11,747 nt of DNA from NCBI GenBank assembly GCA_002862325.1, contig PKCT01000225.1, forward strand, positions 1 to 11,747. The letters run 5' to 3'. Each line of letters opens with the position of its first letter. The stretch's first letter is position 1. The notes below the pieces were generated by a model that saw only the letters and a list, made by a program, of their open reading frames with translations, did no database searches and was not told where the DNA came from. A program made the translations under genes and the position numbers. Below, piece by piece: positions 1-8,138 of this stretch. The stretch comes from Phycisphaerae bacterium (GTDB lineage: Bacteria; Planctomycetota; Phycisphaerae; Phycisphaerales; SM1A02).

Positions 1-540
1 CTGGCTCCGGGCCAGGGCCTGGTCGCGTTCCCACGCCCAACGATCGAAGTACTGTTCGAGTTCGTGGCGGTTGAATCGACTCAATGGATCGTCGAGTCCG
101 CTCTGGGCGATCGCCCATTCGATCAGCGAGCCTCCGCTGCGATTGAAGCGGTACAGCTCGAAGATGAATTCGATCCGAGCCCGGGGGGACATGAACGGGT
201 CGGTCGCGCGTTCGGGAAGCACGGTCATCGCGTCCTCGGGCTTGCTCTTGGCGATCTCGCCCAGCCAGCCGGTCTCGTGCGTGCTCTGGCGGTCGAGCAT
301 GGTCCCCTGGGACGTCGGAGACGCCTCCGCCTCCACGATCTCCAGTCCGGCGACACTCGCCAGGACGGTCTTGGTCCCCTCGTTGGGGAATCGGATCCAC
401 ACCCGTCGGTCCGGTTTGCCATCGCGGGTGATGAGCTCGACCTTGGTCACCTCGCCAATGCCCCATTCGGGGCGTCCTGGGTGACGGACATGTTCGCCTG
501 GCTTGTGCTTCACAGATCCGTACTCCTGCACCTCGAGCAT
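1..540 (-). CDS. DUF3553 domain protein (3' end outside the window)
   Basis: Reading leftward from an ATG at 540, an open frame of 180 codons runs off the window edge with no stop, so the C-terminus is missing. Residues about 10-70 look like a DUF3553 domain, a small beta-rich module found in planctomycete proteins and at the end of some UvrD-type helicases. The diagnostic stretch is HPGRPEWGIGEV at residues 20-31, followed by strands ending in a KTVLAS segment. The rest is acidic and helical, with an aromatic-rich part near residues 130-165 (FIFELYRF, YFDRWAWE). I see no signal peptide, membrane segment or catalytic motif. An in-frame GTG at 558 would add six residues (MSSRNT); neither start has a strong ribosome site. 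The molecular function of DUF3553 is unknown to me. The coding call is firm because this frame alone gives a recognisable domain, and the two plus-strand open frames here do not. Confidence 0.8.
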   Translation of the reverse strand, partial: MLEVQEYGSVKHKPGEHVRHPGRPEWGIGEVTKVELITRDGKPDRRVWIRFPNEGTKTVLASVAGLEIVEAEASPTSQGTMLDRQSTHETGWLGEIAKSKPEDAMTVLPERATDPFMSPRARIEFIFELYRFNRSGGSLIEWAIAQSGLDDPLSRFNRHELEQYFDRWAWERDQALARSQ

Positions 541-731
541 CGTGTTCCGCGAACTCACCCCGACATGGTCGTTCCCCGGAGGGAGACGTCGTCGCGGGGG
601 CCTTGTCGAGTGGACCAGGTGGTCGAAACCGCCCAGCGTCCTCGCTTTCGGCCGTCTTCTACGGAATCCTCAGAGTTGCGGGGCGCCGGAGGTCGGCCCC
701 TCCCGCTCCTCAAGTGTACCGTCTTTGGAAC
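541..731. promoter_or_regulatory. Divergent intergenic region, DUF3553 gene / ymdB
   Basis: This stretch separates two divergently transcribed genes and must hold both promoters. I see no convincing -35/-10 pair. A short inverted repeat, GGGGC at 680-684 and GCCCC at 696-700, could form a small hairpin in the ymdB leader. Open frames crossing the region (for example from a TTG at 603) have no family resemblance before about position 780. Confidence 0.3.
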
Positions 732-1580
732 GTGACATCGAACCCAACACATCAATCGCCGGTTCAACGGGCATCTCGACTCGCTCGAGTGGCGTTTTTG
801 GGCGATCTGAACGGTGCGCCCGGTCGGAAGGTGCTGGAGACCGAGTTGGACCGTCTTCGGGAGGAGCATCGACCGGATCTGATCGTCGTGAACGCCGAGA
901 ATCTCCGCAACGGCTCGGGACTCAGTCCCGACCTCTATCGCGCGATCGTCGAGTCCGGCGTGGACGGGGTCACGCTGGGGGATCACGTCTACCGCGATCG
1001 ACGGGTCGTGCCGATCCTGGAGGATCCGGCCACGCCGATCTCACGTCCCGCCAATCTCTCCTCGCACGCGCCGGGGAAGCGGAGTTTCCGGCTTCCCCTT
1101 CCGGCGGAGGCCGGAGGTGGCGAGTTGCTCGTGTTCTCTCTTCTGGGACGGGTATCCATGTCGGTTCCCGCCAATGATCCGTTCGAAGCGGCCGACCTCG
1201 TGCTCGAACGGAATCCGGGCGTCGCGGGGACCCTGGTCGATCTCCACATGGAGGCGACGGCGGAGAAGGCGGCGGTGGCGTTCCACCTCGACGGTCGCAT
1301 TTCGGCCGGTCTGGGAACGCATACGCACGTGCCGACCGCCGATGCGCGGATCCTCAGGGGCGGCTCGGCCTTCCAGACCGACGTGGGGATGTGCGGTCCC
1401 TTCGATTCGATCATCGGTCGCGATCCCGAGCCGGTGCTCCGTCACATGCGCACGTCGGTCCACACGCCCTACGCCATGGGTGACGGAGACAATCGCCTCT
1501 GCGGTGCGCTGGTCGAGTTCCGTCCGGGCACGGGACGAGCGTCGTCCATCACGCCGTTCCAGTACGGCGATCTGGTGTGA
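732..1580 (+). CDS. ymdB: YmdB/TIGR00282-family metallophosphoesterase
   Basis: The product resembles YmdB, a dinuclear-metal cytoplasmic phosphoesterase with 2',3'-cyclic-nucleotide phosphodiesterase activity in Bacillus subtilis and effects on RNA turnover and biofilm choice. From the GTG at 732 it has 282 residues, close to the family length of about 265. Ligand positions can be read in order: D25 (FLGD), E56-N57 (VNAEN), D84-H85 (TLGDH), H171 (VDLHMEAT), H196 and H198 (GTHTHV), with the C-terminal TDVGMCGP motif also present. The spacing of the last three histidines matches B. subtilis H150/H175/H177. The family's usual GNH motif reads GDH, so one Asn ligand is Asp. The start is uncertain: GTG 732 has only a poorly spaced GGAA before it, and GTG 789 would cut into the first beta strand. 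The last 32 bp overlap the 3' end of the convergent hydantoinase gene. Confidence 0.88.
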   Translation: MTSNPTHQSPVQRASRLARVAFLGDLNGAPGRKVLETELDRLREEHRPDLIVVNAENLRNGSGLSPDLYRAIVESGVDGVTLGDHVYRDRRVVPILEDPATPISRPANLSSHAPGKRSFRLPLPAEAGGGELLVFSLLGRVSMSVPANDPFEAADLVLERNPGVAGTLVDLHMEATAEKAAVAFHLDGRISAGLGTHTHVPTADARILRGGSAFQTDVGMCGPFDSIIGRDPEPVLRHMRTSVHTPYAMGDGDNRLCGALVEFRPGTGRASSITPFQYGDLV

Positions 1581-4500
1581 TGGCCGGCGGAGAAACCGCC
1601 GGCCCCCAGCCACCTCCACCGGGGGTCTCGATCTGAAGCTGATCGCCGGCCGTCAGGTCGAAGGCGGCCATGCCCGACAACGGTTCCAGGCGTCCGTCGG
1701 CCCGAACGATCCTGCATCGGGCCGGAACGCCCGCTTCGCCACCGTGCATGCCGTAGGGACCGTTCGCGCGATGTTGTCCGAGCAGGGAGCCCGCCAGTGG
1801 TGCGGTGGCGGTGAGGAAGCGGCGTACGCCCGAGCCGCCCGGCCAGCGTCCCCATCCACCCGAGCCAGCGCGGATCTGGAACCGATCGACTCGAACCGGG
1901 TATCGCACCTCGAGGATCTCGGGATCGGTGATCCGGGTGTTCGTCATGTGCGTGTGGATCGCATCGCAACCTTGAAATCCGGGACCGGCCCCGGCACCGC
2001 CGCAGATGGTCTCGTAGAACCCACGCTGGGCATCACCGAGGAGGAGGTTGTTCATCGTGCCCTGGCTGCATGCCGCCGCGTCGAAGGCGCGAAGGAGCGC
2101 ATCGACGAGGCGTTGGCTGGTCTCGGTGTTCCCGATCGCGACCGCGGGGTCGTGGGTGGGATCGCCGGTGAAGTCGGCGGCCAGGAATCCGGAGGGGCAA
2201 CGGAGGTCGACCACGTCGAACACGCCGTCGTTCAGTGGAATCGGTTCCGCCGCGACGACGCGAAGCACGTAGAGGATCGCGGCCCGCACGACCGCGTACG
2301 GCGCGTTGAGGTTGCCCGGATGGCGGGGCCCCGATCCGGTGAGATCGATCTCGAGCCTGCCGCCGCGGGCTTTGACCGCGACGGTGATCGCCCAGCCGTC
2401 GTCGAGATGCTCGACCACGCGGCGATCGAGTCCGTCGATCCGATGGACGAGGCGTTCGACCGCCCGACGGCATCGATCACGGATCGCTTCGAGGTCCGAC
2501 GCGAACCTTCCGGGGCCGACCGCGAGATGGAGTTCGCGCAGACGGTCGCATCCCAGCCGATTCGCCGCCGCCTGGGCCGCCAGGTCGGCGAGGTTCTCCG
2601 CCACCGCCCTGCTGGGAAAGGCGGCATGGCGAAGGCGGTGTTCGATCTCGTCCCACCGGAACACGCCGCCGCGCGCGAGGTGGCAGGGGGGGAACACCAC
2701 GCCTTCCTCCTCGAGACGCGTCGCGTCGGGTGGCATCGAGCCGGGCCGGGTCCCGCCGATCTCCGCGTGATGGGCTCGATTGACCACGTGGCCGATGAGG
2801 TCTCCGGTCGCGTCGTGAACCGGACTGATCAGCGTGAGATCGGGAAGGTGCGAGCCGCCGAAGGCCGGATGGTTCACGAGGACGATGTCGCCTTCGTCCA
2901 TCGCGATCGACCGGGCGACGGTTCGCACGCAATCGCCCATCGCACCCAGATGCACGGGGACGTGTGGAGCGTTCACCACGAGATGTCCGTGGGCGTCGAC
3001 GATGGCGCAGGAGTAGTCGAGGCGTTCGCGCACGTTGACGCTCGACGCCGTCCGCCGCAGAAGCTCGCCCATGTCCGAGGCGATCGACTCGATTCGACAG
3101 GCCAGGATCTCGCTGGCGGCCGGACCGGAGATGCCGAGTCGGTCGTGGTCCACCCGCTGGATCTCGATGTCGCCGGAGCCGTGTCGTCGCGATCGCCAGC
3201 CGCGATCGACCACGAGCGTGTTCATCTCGTCGGCCACCATCGTGGGGCCGGTGATCCAGGCGCCCGGTGATGCGTTGCCTTCGACGGTCGGGCGTGGATT
3301 CGACGCGCCCGCGAAGACCCGGATGCCGGCCACTTCGATCGGCGCGTCGGCCGGAAGCCGATAGCCGTGGATCGATTCGAAGGTCTCGTGGAAGCGTCGT
3401 TGGATCTCGGCCGCCGAACGAGCCTGGGTCGCGTCGTCGAATTCGAGATCGATCGTGGCTTCACCTCCCAGCCTTCGGCAACGCCATTGTCTTCGGAGCA
3501 CCCGGGGAGCATCGTCGTCCGGGGATTGCGCCGCGGCGATGGCCTCGCGCTCGACCGAATCGATCAGGGCGTCGAGGTCCGTCCGTTCGAGGTGGGACAG
3601 CACCGTCCGCTCGACGGAACGCTGCCGGGAAGCGACGGCGAGCCCGTCGGCACTGAGAAGTCCCGCGGCCGAGGGGATCACGATGCGGTCGATGCCGAGT
3701 CGGGTCGCGACGCCGCACGCGTGTTGTCCGCCCGCGCCGCCGAAGGCGACGAGGGTGTGGTCGGCCGGATCGACGCCACGACGAGTGGCGACGTTTCGAA
3801 TCGCCTCGGCCATACGTTCGTCTGCGAGCTCCGCGAATCCATGAAGCAGTTCCTCCTCCGATCGTCCGGAATCACTCGCCACGAGCCTCAAGGCCCCCGT
3901 CGCGGCGTCCCGGTCGATGGGAACGCCAAAATTCGACGGATCGAGTCGTCCGAGGAGCAGATTCACGTCGGTCAGGGTCAGCGGTCCACCGGCGCCGTAA
4001 CAGGCCGGTCCCGGATCGGCTCCCGCCGAGCGCGGGCCCACCTCCAGACGGCCGTCGAGGACCTGGCAGATCGAGCCGCCTCCGGCCGCGATGGTGTCGA
4101 TGTCGACGCTCGGGACGCGGACGGTCACCTCGCCCACGGTCGTCTCGTCGCGAAGATCGACCCGCCGCGTCGCCCGGGCGACATCGGTGCTGGTTCCTCC
4201 CATGTCGAAGGTGACGATCGAGTCGATCCCGAGGCGACCCGCGGCCGCGATGGCGCCGAGTACGCCCGCCGCCGGGCCGCTGAGCAGCGCTTCGCACGGA
4301 CGGAAACGATCGGTCGGAACGAGTCCAGCGTGACTGGTCATCGCATCGACGTAGTCGATGTCGAGGCGGTGATCCAGTCCATCGAAGAAGGAACGCATGA
4401 TCGGTGCGAGGGACGCGTCCGCGATGGCGGTGCGCGTCCGGGGCAGCAGTCGCACGCTCGGGCTCCGTTCCGTGCCCGCGACCATCGGAACGTCGGGCAG

Positions 4501-5247
4501 TGCGTGCCGAAGATGCGCGATCACGGCCCGTTCCCGCGACGAATCACGCCAGGCGTGGAGCAGTGAGACGGCGACGACCGCGTTTTCGTGTCGGGCGACG
4601 GCTGCGCGGACCGACGCCAGCATCTCGTCGAGGTGCGCAGGCGGGAGCGTTTCCCCGGTCGATCTTGGAAGGGGGACGGTGGCGACCGGCGTCTGTCGAG
4701 GCGGCTGGATGTCGAGGGCGAAGAGGTCGGGCCGGGTCTGGTCGCCGATCAGCACGAGATCCTCGAAGCCCTCCGTCGTCACCAGGATCACCGGCGCCGT
4801 GGCGCGTTCGAGCAACGCGTTGGTCGCCCGGGTGGTGGCGATGCGAAGGTGGAAGGGCGGGAGCGGGTGGTTCAGTGGCGTCTTCGTCGCCAGATGGAGG
4901 GCGAGACGCGGCGCATCGATCGGGGCAACGAGATCGACGATCCTTCCCGGCGCGAGGTCGATGTCGCCTTCGAATCCTCGTCGAAGGCGACCATGGATCC
5001 TGCGGGATTCGACATCCTCGATCTCCGCGCCTTCCAGGAGGACCGCCAGTTGAGGGTCGGAGAATCCGCCCTCGGACCAGGTCCCGCGAACCCGGCCGCT
5101 GGAGAGGACCTTGCGGTGCACGATGCGTCCGTCCGGCGCCCGGGCGATGCAGTCGGTGAACGTTCCGCCCGTATCGATGCAGATCCGCCAGGGCTCCGGC
5201 CCGCCGTTCGCTCTCCTGGATCCGCCGCTCTCTTGGTCCCTGTTCAA
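1549..5247 (-). CDS. Fused 5-oxoprolinase/hydantoinase (HyuA-HyuB in one chain)
   Basis: The predicted 1232-residue protein joins both halves of the ATP-dependent oxoprolinase/hydantoinase family. That family opens cyclic amides such as 5-oxoproline (to glutamate), hydantoins or related lactams with ATP hydrolysis. The A half carries the sugar-kinase-like phosphate motif DTGGTFTD (25-32), an ATNALLER segment, the second nucleotide motif FDMGGTSTDVA, and GGAGGQHACGVA. The B half starts near residue 700 and shows IASDMGELLRRTASSVNVRERLD, split here as IASDMGELL then RTASS and RERLD, the metal-site region HPAFGGSHLPDL, and the C-terminal GGGGWG. Size matches fused eukaryotic and bacterial 5-oxoprolinases. 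The start chosen is TTG 5247, with GGAG five bases upstream; GTG 5262 is an alternative. The open frame continues to 5931, but that part crosses the divergent lipoprotein gene and has no family resemblance. The substrate cannot be assigned from sequence alone. Confidence 0.9.
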   Translation of the reverse strand: MNRDQESGGSRRANGGPEPWRICIDTGGTFTDCIARAPDGRIVHRKVLSSGRVRGTWSEGGFSDPQLAVLLEGAEIEDVESRRIHGRLRRGFEGDIDLAPGRIVDLVAPIDAPRLALHLATKTPLNHPLPPFHLRIATTRATNALLERATAPVILVTTEGFEDLVLIGDQTRPDLFALDIQPPRQTPVATVPLPRSTGETLPPAHLDEMLASVRAAVARHENAVVAVSLLHAWRDSSRERAVIAHLRHALPDVPMVAGTERSPSVRLLPRTRTAIADASLAPIMRSFFDGLDHRLDIDYVDAMTSHAGLVPTDRFRPCEALLSGPAAGVLGAIAAAGRLGIDSIVTFDMGGTSTDVARATRRVDLRDETTVGEVTVRVPSVDIDTIAAGGGSICQVLDGRLEVGPRSAGADPGPACYGAGGPLTLTDVNLLLGRLDPSNFGVPIDRDAATGALRLVASDSGRSEEELLHGFAELADERMAEAIRNVATRRGVDPADHTLVAFGGAGGQHACGVATRLGIDRIVIPSAAGLLSADGLAVASRQRSVERTVLSHLERTDLDALIDSVEREAIAAAQSPDDDAPRVLRRQWRCRRLGGEATIDLEFDDATQARSAAEIQRRFHETFESIHGYRLPADAPIEVAGIRVFAGASNPRPTVEGNASPGAWITGPTMVADEMNTLVVDRGWRSRRHGSGDIEIQRVDHDRLGISGPAASEILACRIESIASDMGELLRRTASSVNVRERLDYSCAIVDAHGHLVVNAPHVPVHLGAMGDCVRTVARSIAMDEGDIVLVNHPAFGGSHLPDLTLISPVHDATGDLIGHVVNRAHHAEIGGTRPGSMPPDATRLEEEGVVFPPCHLARGGVFRWDEIEHRLRHAAFPSRAVAENLADLAAQAAANRLGCDRLRELHLAVGPGRFASDLEAIRDRCRRAVERLVHRIDGLDRRVVEHLDDGWAITVAVKARGGRLEIDLTGSGPRHPGNLNAPYAVVRAAILYVLRVVAAEPIPLNDGVFDVVDLRCPSGFLAADFTGDPTHDPAVAIGNTETSQRLVDALLRAFDAAACSQGTMNNLLLGDAQRGFYETICGGAGAGPGFQGCDAIHTHMTNTRITDPEILEVRYPVRVDRFQIRAGSGGWGRWPGGSGVRRFLTATAPLAGSLLGQHRANGPYGMHGGEAGVPARCRIVRADGRLEPLSGMAAFDLTAGDQLQIETPGGGGWGPAVSPPAITPDRRTGTA

Positions 5248-5334
5248 GCAGGCTCCGATCACGTGTCGCCACGGGGCCGACCGACTATCCTCATTGGCGC
5301 GGACTGGGCATTCCTGGATTCGTCGGAGAACCGT
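5248..5334. promoter_or_regulatory. Divergent promoter region, hydantoinase / lipoprotein-kdtA operon
   Basis: These 87 bp lie between divergent starts and must hold the operon promoter. A possible rightward -10 is TATCCT at 5286-5291, without a recognisable -35. The palindrome CACGTG sits at 5260-5265, overlapping the alternative GTG start of the leftward gene. A clear ribosome site, GGAGAA at 5325-5330, precedes the ATG at 5335. Confidence 0.35.
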
Positions 5335-5913
5335 ATGCGAGGGGTTCGACTCTTCATGGTATTCACTCTCGTGGCCAGCGCCGGCGCGGGTTGGATCCTC
5401 GTCGGGTGCGACGAGGCGTCGCCGGAAGTCGATGCGCCCAGGTCTTCGGCCGCGATCGAGACGCCCGGGACGTCGCCCGGGGATGGGATGTTCGGGGTGC
5501 CCCTCCGAACCCTCGACGGGGGCGAGACGACGTTGGCGGCGTATCAGGGGCGTCCGATGCTCATCGAGGTGTGGGCGACCTGGTGCGGACCCTGTCGAAG
5601 GGTTCGTTCGGTCATCGCGAAGCATGAATCGGAACTCGCGGAGGTGGCGACCGTCGTCGGTGTGAGCGTCGACCAGGGGGGCGCACCGATCGTCAAGACG
5701 TATCTGAGCAAGTCGCCCACGCCCGGGATGCTGGAGTTCCTCGTCACCGATCGCTTCCGGGCGTACATCGCGCCGTTGGATAGCCAGAACACGATTCCGA
5801 AGCTCATCTACGTGCGGCCAGACGGTCGCATCGCGACGATCTCCTACGGCCTCAGCTCCCCCTCGTTCATGCTCGGTCTGCTTCGCAACCTCGGGTCGGA
5901 GGAGAAGCGCTGA
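5335..5913 (+). CDS. TlpA-like thioredoxin-fold lipoprotein
   Basis: This 192-residue protein is an exported thioredoxin-like thiol reductase or oxidoreductase, probably lipid-anchored and facing the periplasm. Residues 4-24 form a hydrophobic signal segment ending in a lipobox, L22-V23-G24-C25, followed by acidic D26-E27. A low-complexity tether (about 26-50) leads to a TlpA/AhpC-TSA-type fold with a strand LIEVWATW, the active-site W83-C84-G85-P86-C87 and the cis-proline I154-P155. Such proteins typically keep cysteines of cytochrome c or other exported proteins reduced; the partner here is unknown. The start is ATG 5335, with GGAGAA four bases before it. It is the first gene of a tight operon and its stop overlaps the kdtA start (CTGA). 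Its pairing with an LPS gene has no obvious mechanistic reason and may only reflect envelope-related grouping. Confidence 0.9.
   Translation: MRGVRLFMVFTLVASAGAGWILVGCDEASPEVDAPRSSAAIETPGTSPGDGMFGVPLRTLDGGETTLAAYQGRPMLIEVWATWCGPCRRVRSVIAKHESELAEVATVVGVSVDQGGAPIVKTYLSKSPTPGMLEFLVTDRFRAYIAPLDSQNTIPKLIYVRPDGRIATISYGLSSPSFMLGLLRNLGSEEKR
5898..5912 (+). promoter_or_regulatory. Strong Shine-Dalgarno and CTG start of kdtA
   Basis: GGAGGAG at 5898-5904 is followed, after five bases, by CTG at 5910-5912, in frame with the Kdo transferase. The CTG overlaps the upstream TGA (5911-5913), giving a translational-coupling junction. No ATG, GTG or TTG occurs in this frame until ATG 5988. That ATG lies inside the conserved N-terminal region and has no good ribosome site. 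Confidence 0.7.
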
Positions 5914-7172
5914 ATCCCGTTTTCCGGCCACTCGACGCGGCGTACTTCGGGGCGGCGATCGCGACCAGTCCTCTGTGGCTTGCGCGCATGGTCCGAACGG
6001 GCAAGATCCGGACCGACTGGTCGGCGCGATTTGGACAGGGCGATGCGCTTCCGCGCGGATCGGGGCGAAGGGTCCTTCTGCATGCGGTGTCGGTGGGAGA
6101 GGTCAACGCGATCGATCTTATGGTCGAGACGATGCAGTCCGCCGAGTTCGGCATGGAACCGGTCGTCTCGAGCATGACCGACACTGGCTACCGTCGGGCG
6201 AAGTCGCTCTTCGCGGGCAGGTGCGAGGTGGTGCGATGGCCTTTCGACGCCACCTTCGCGGTCGAACGCCTTCTGGACAGGGTCGGGCCGGACGCGGTGG
6301 GGCTGGTGGAGCTGGAGGTCTGGCCGAACTTCCTGCGAAGCTGCGCTCGTCGCGATATCCCCGTCGCGGTGATCAACGGCCGTCTCAGCGAGCGCAGTCA
6401 TCGTCGCTACCAGGGACTCGGTCCAATCGGACGGCGTCTCTTCTCCGGTCTTCGTCGCATCGGCGTCCAGGACGAGGTGTACGCCGAGCGTTTTGGAAGT
6501 CTCGGGCTTCCTCCGGACCGGATCGTGGTGACCGGAAGCATGAAGTGGGACACCGCACGAATCGCGGACGAGGTGGATGGAGCCGATGCCCTCGCGGAGG
6601 CGATGGGAATCGACCGGAACCTCCCCCTGGTCGTGGCGGGAAGCACCGCGCCGGAGGAGCATCTCCTGCTGCGAGAGGCCGTGCCCGCCGGGGTGCAGCT
6701 CCTCTGTGCACCGCGCAAACCGGAGTGGTTCGAGGCCGCCGCACGGACCCTGGAGGGATGTGCGCGTCGGAGTGCTGGCACCCGGGGCAGCTCCACCGGA
6801 CGATTTCTGCTCGACACCATCGGGGAGCTCCGCGCCGCCTACGGTCTCGCCGACATCGTGGTCGTCGGACGGACATTCGTCGATCTCGGGGGTTCCGACA
6901 TGATCGAGCCCGTCGCGCTCGGACGACCGACGGTGATCGGGCCGGACGTGCGCAACTTCGAGGTCATCTCGAAGGCGTTGATCGACGCCCAGGGCGTGGT
7001 CCAGACCGACGCGGCCGATCTGGGGACGGTGATTGAGTCGCTCCTGACCTCGCCGGCGAAAGGGGTCGACATGACGAACCGAGGGCGGGCGTGCATTCGG
7101 GAACGGCAGGGGGCCACCCATCGTCATGCCGCGCTGCTCAACGCATTCCTGGGACGGGAGTTCGTCCAATGA
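5910..7172 (+). CDS. waaA: 3-deoxy-D-manno-octulosonic acid (Kdo) transferase
   Basis: WaaA/KdtA transfers Kdo from CMP-Kdo to lipid A precursor at the inner face of the cytoplasmic membrane, so the cell should make a Kdo-lipid A envelope. From the CTG at 5910 the protein has 420 residues, the usual family length. The N-terminus holds a membrane-associating segment (about 8-25, DAAYFGAAIATSPLWLA) and then DWSARFG. The motif HAVSVGE at 58-64 contains the probable catalytic Glu64. Further on come LVELEVWPNF, the GSMKWD motif (the family's GNxK position), a GST turn, and a C-terminal CMP-Kdo motif reading GRTFVDLGGSDMIEP. Here Ser and Asp replace the His and Asn of the usual GGHNxxEP. Starting at ATG 5988 would remove 26 residues including the membrane segment. 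The stop overlaps the thiL ATG (ATGA). Gene names waaA and kdtA are synonyms. Confidence 0.92.
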   Translation: MNPVFRPLDAAYFGAAIATSPLWLARMVRTGKIRTDWSARFGQGDALPRGSGRRVLLHAVSVGEVNAIDLMVETMQSAEFGMEPVVSSMTDTGYRRAKSLFAGRCEVVRWPFDATFAVERLLDRVGPDAVGLVELEVWPNFLRSCARRDIPVAVINGRLSERSHRRYQGLGPIGRRLFSGLRRIGVQDEVYAERFGSLGLPPDRIVVTGSMKWDTARIADEVDGADALAEAMGIDRNLPLVVAGSTAPEEHLLLREAVPAGVQLLCAPRKPEWFEAAARTLEGCARRSAGTRGSSTGRFLLDTIGELRAAYGLADIVVVGRTFVDLGGSDMIEPVALGRPTVIGPDVRNFEVISKALIDAQGVVQTDAADLGTVIESLLTSPAKGVDMTNRGRACIRERQGATHRHAALLNAFLGREFVQ

Positions 7173-8125
7173 CCGATCCGTCGTGGCGAGAGTCCGATCT
7201 GCACGATCGATTCCGGGATCACGGGCTCGAGGTCCCGGACTCCGTCGTGATCCCTTCCGGCGACGACATGGCGATGCTGCGTCCTGAGGCCTTCGGCGAC
7301 GGCATTCTGATCGCCGCCGATCAAGTGGTCGTCGGACGACACGTGGTCGAAGATGCCGATCCCGAGGCGATCGGTCGCAAGGCCGTCCTGCGGAATCTCA
7401 GCGATGTCGCCGCGATGGCCGCCCGGCCGGTCGCCACGGTCGCGACCGCGACGCTCGACCCCACTCGATCGCGTGCATGGGCCGAACGGCTTCACGCCGG
7501 ACTCCACCGGACCGCCCGGGAATTCGAGGCGCCCCTTGTCGGCGGCGATCTCGCGATCCACGATCGTCCCCACGGGCCCACCGTCGTGAGCGTGACGATC
7601 CTGGCCACCCCCGCCAACGACGATGGTCGAGTCCTGACCCGACGCGGCGCAAAGGTGGGGGATCTTCTGGCGGTGACGGGTCGGCTGGGCGGCAGTCTCG
7701 AACCCGGTGGGGGAGGACGACACCTCGATTTTCCGCCTCGGGTCGGCGTGGGGATCGGTCTCGAGAAGGTGCTCGGGGCGGATCTCCATGCGATGATCGA
7801 TCTCAGCGATGGTCTCGGCCTCGACGCGCGTCGGTTGGCGACCGCCAGCGAGCTCGCGATCAGGATCGACGTCGATCGAGTGCCCATCACCCAGGGAAAG
7901 GACTGGCGAGCGGCAGTCGAGGATGGCGAGGACTACGAGCTTCTCTTCGCCACTTCTGCGGCACCACCGTCGGAGATCGACGGCGTTCCGGTGACCGTGA
8001 TCGGCGAATTCATCGCCGGATCGCATGGTCGAGTGGATCTGCTCGGGCTTGAACATCCGCAAAGGATCGACGGGATGGGCTGGGATCACACCACGCCGCG
8101 ATCATCCGGTCGCGAGGAGAGCTAG
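7169..8125 (+). CDS. thiL: Thiamine-monophosphate kinase
   Basis: ThiL phosphorylates thiamine monophosphate with ATP to give the cofactor thiamine diphosphate, in the cytoplasm. The 318-residue length is normal. Family motifs are in order: the N-terminal metal/ATP site G31-D32-D33, A50-D51-Q52 at the usual TTD position, NLSDVAAM (76-83), VGGD (124-127), then MIDLSDGLGLD from residue 209 and GEDYELL from residue 253. Such PurM/ThiL-fold proteins act as dimers. The start is ATG 7169, with GGGAG eight bases upstream; it overlaps the waaA stop by four bases, indicating translational coupling. Its pairing with tsaE downstream is also seen in Bacillus (ydiA-ydiB). Small departures from the consensus, such as ADQ for TTD and GGDL for GGDT, look like lineage variation because the acidic residues are kept. 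Confidence 0.93.
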   Translation: MTDPSWRESDLHDRFRDHGLEVPDSVVIPSGDDMAMLRPEAFGDGILIAADQVVVGRHVVEDADPEAIGRKAVLRNLSDVAAMAARPVATVATATLDPTRSRAWAERLHAGLHRTAREFEAPLVGGDLAIHDRPHGPTVVSVTILATPANDDGRVLTRRGAKVGDLLAVTGRLGGSLEPGGGGRHLDFPPRVGVGIGLEKVLGADLHAMIDLSDGLGLDARRLATASELAIRIDVDRVPITQGKDWRAAVEDGEDYELLFATSAAPPSEIDGVPVTVIGEFIAGSHGRVDLLGLEHPQRIDGMGWDHTTPRSSGREES

Positions 8126-8138
8126 ACTCGGAGCGAAG

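Noticed and set aside
603..731. ymdB starting at TTG 603
   Set aside because: The 43 extra residues are Arg/Pro-rich and have no counterpart in the family; the first conserved strand begins around residue 62 of that version.
64..735. Plus-strand open frames opposite the DUF3553 gene
   Set aside because: Low-complexity Arg/His-rich translations without a domain; the minus strand carries the HPGRPEWGIG motif and stays open to the window edge.
1117..4566. Long plus-strand open frames (about 717 and 399 codons) opposite the hydantoinase gene
   Set aside because: They are rich in Arg, Asp and Val with no recognisable domain, while the minus strand encodes a complete, motif-rich enzyme. They are GC-driven antisense shadows.
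5248..5931. Extension of the hydantoinase frame upstream to an ATG at 5931
   Set aside because: It would cover the whole divergent lipoprotein gene, shows no family similarity and would lengthen the protein by 228 residues before the conserved DTGGTFTD start.
5844..8089. Minus-strand open frames of 441 and 321 codons opposite waaA and thiL
   Set aside because: The plus strand has complete, correctly ordered family motifs and tight operon spacing; the antisense frames have none.
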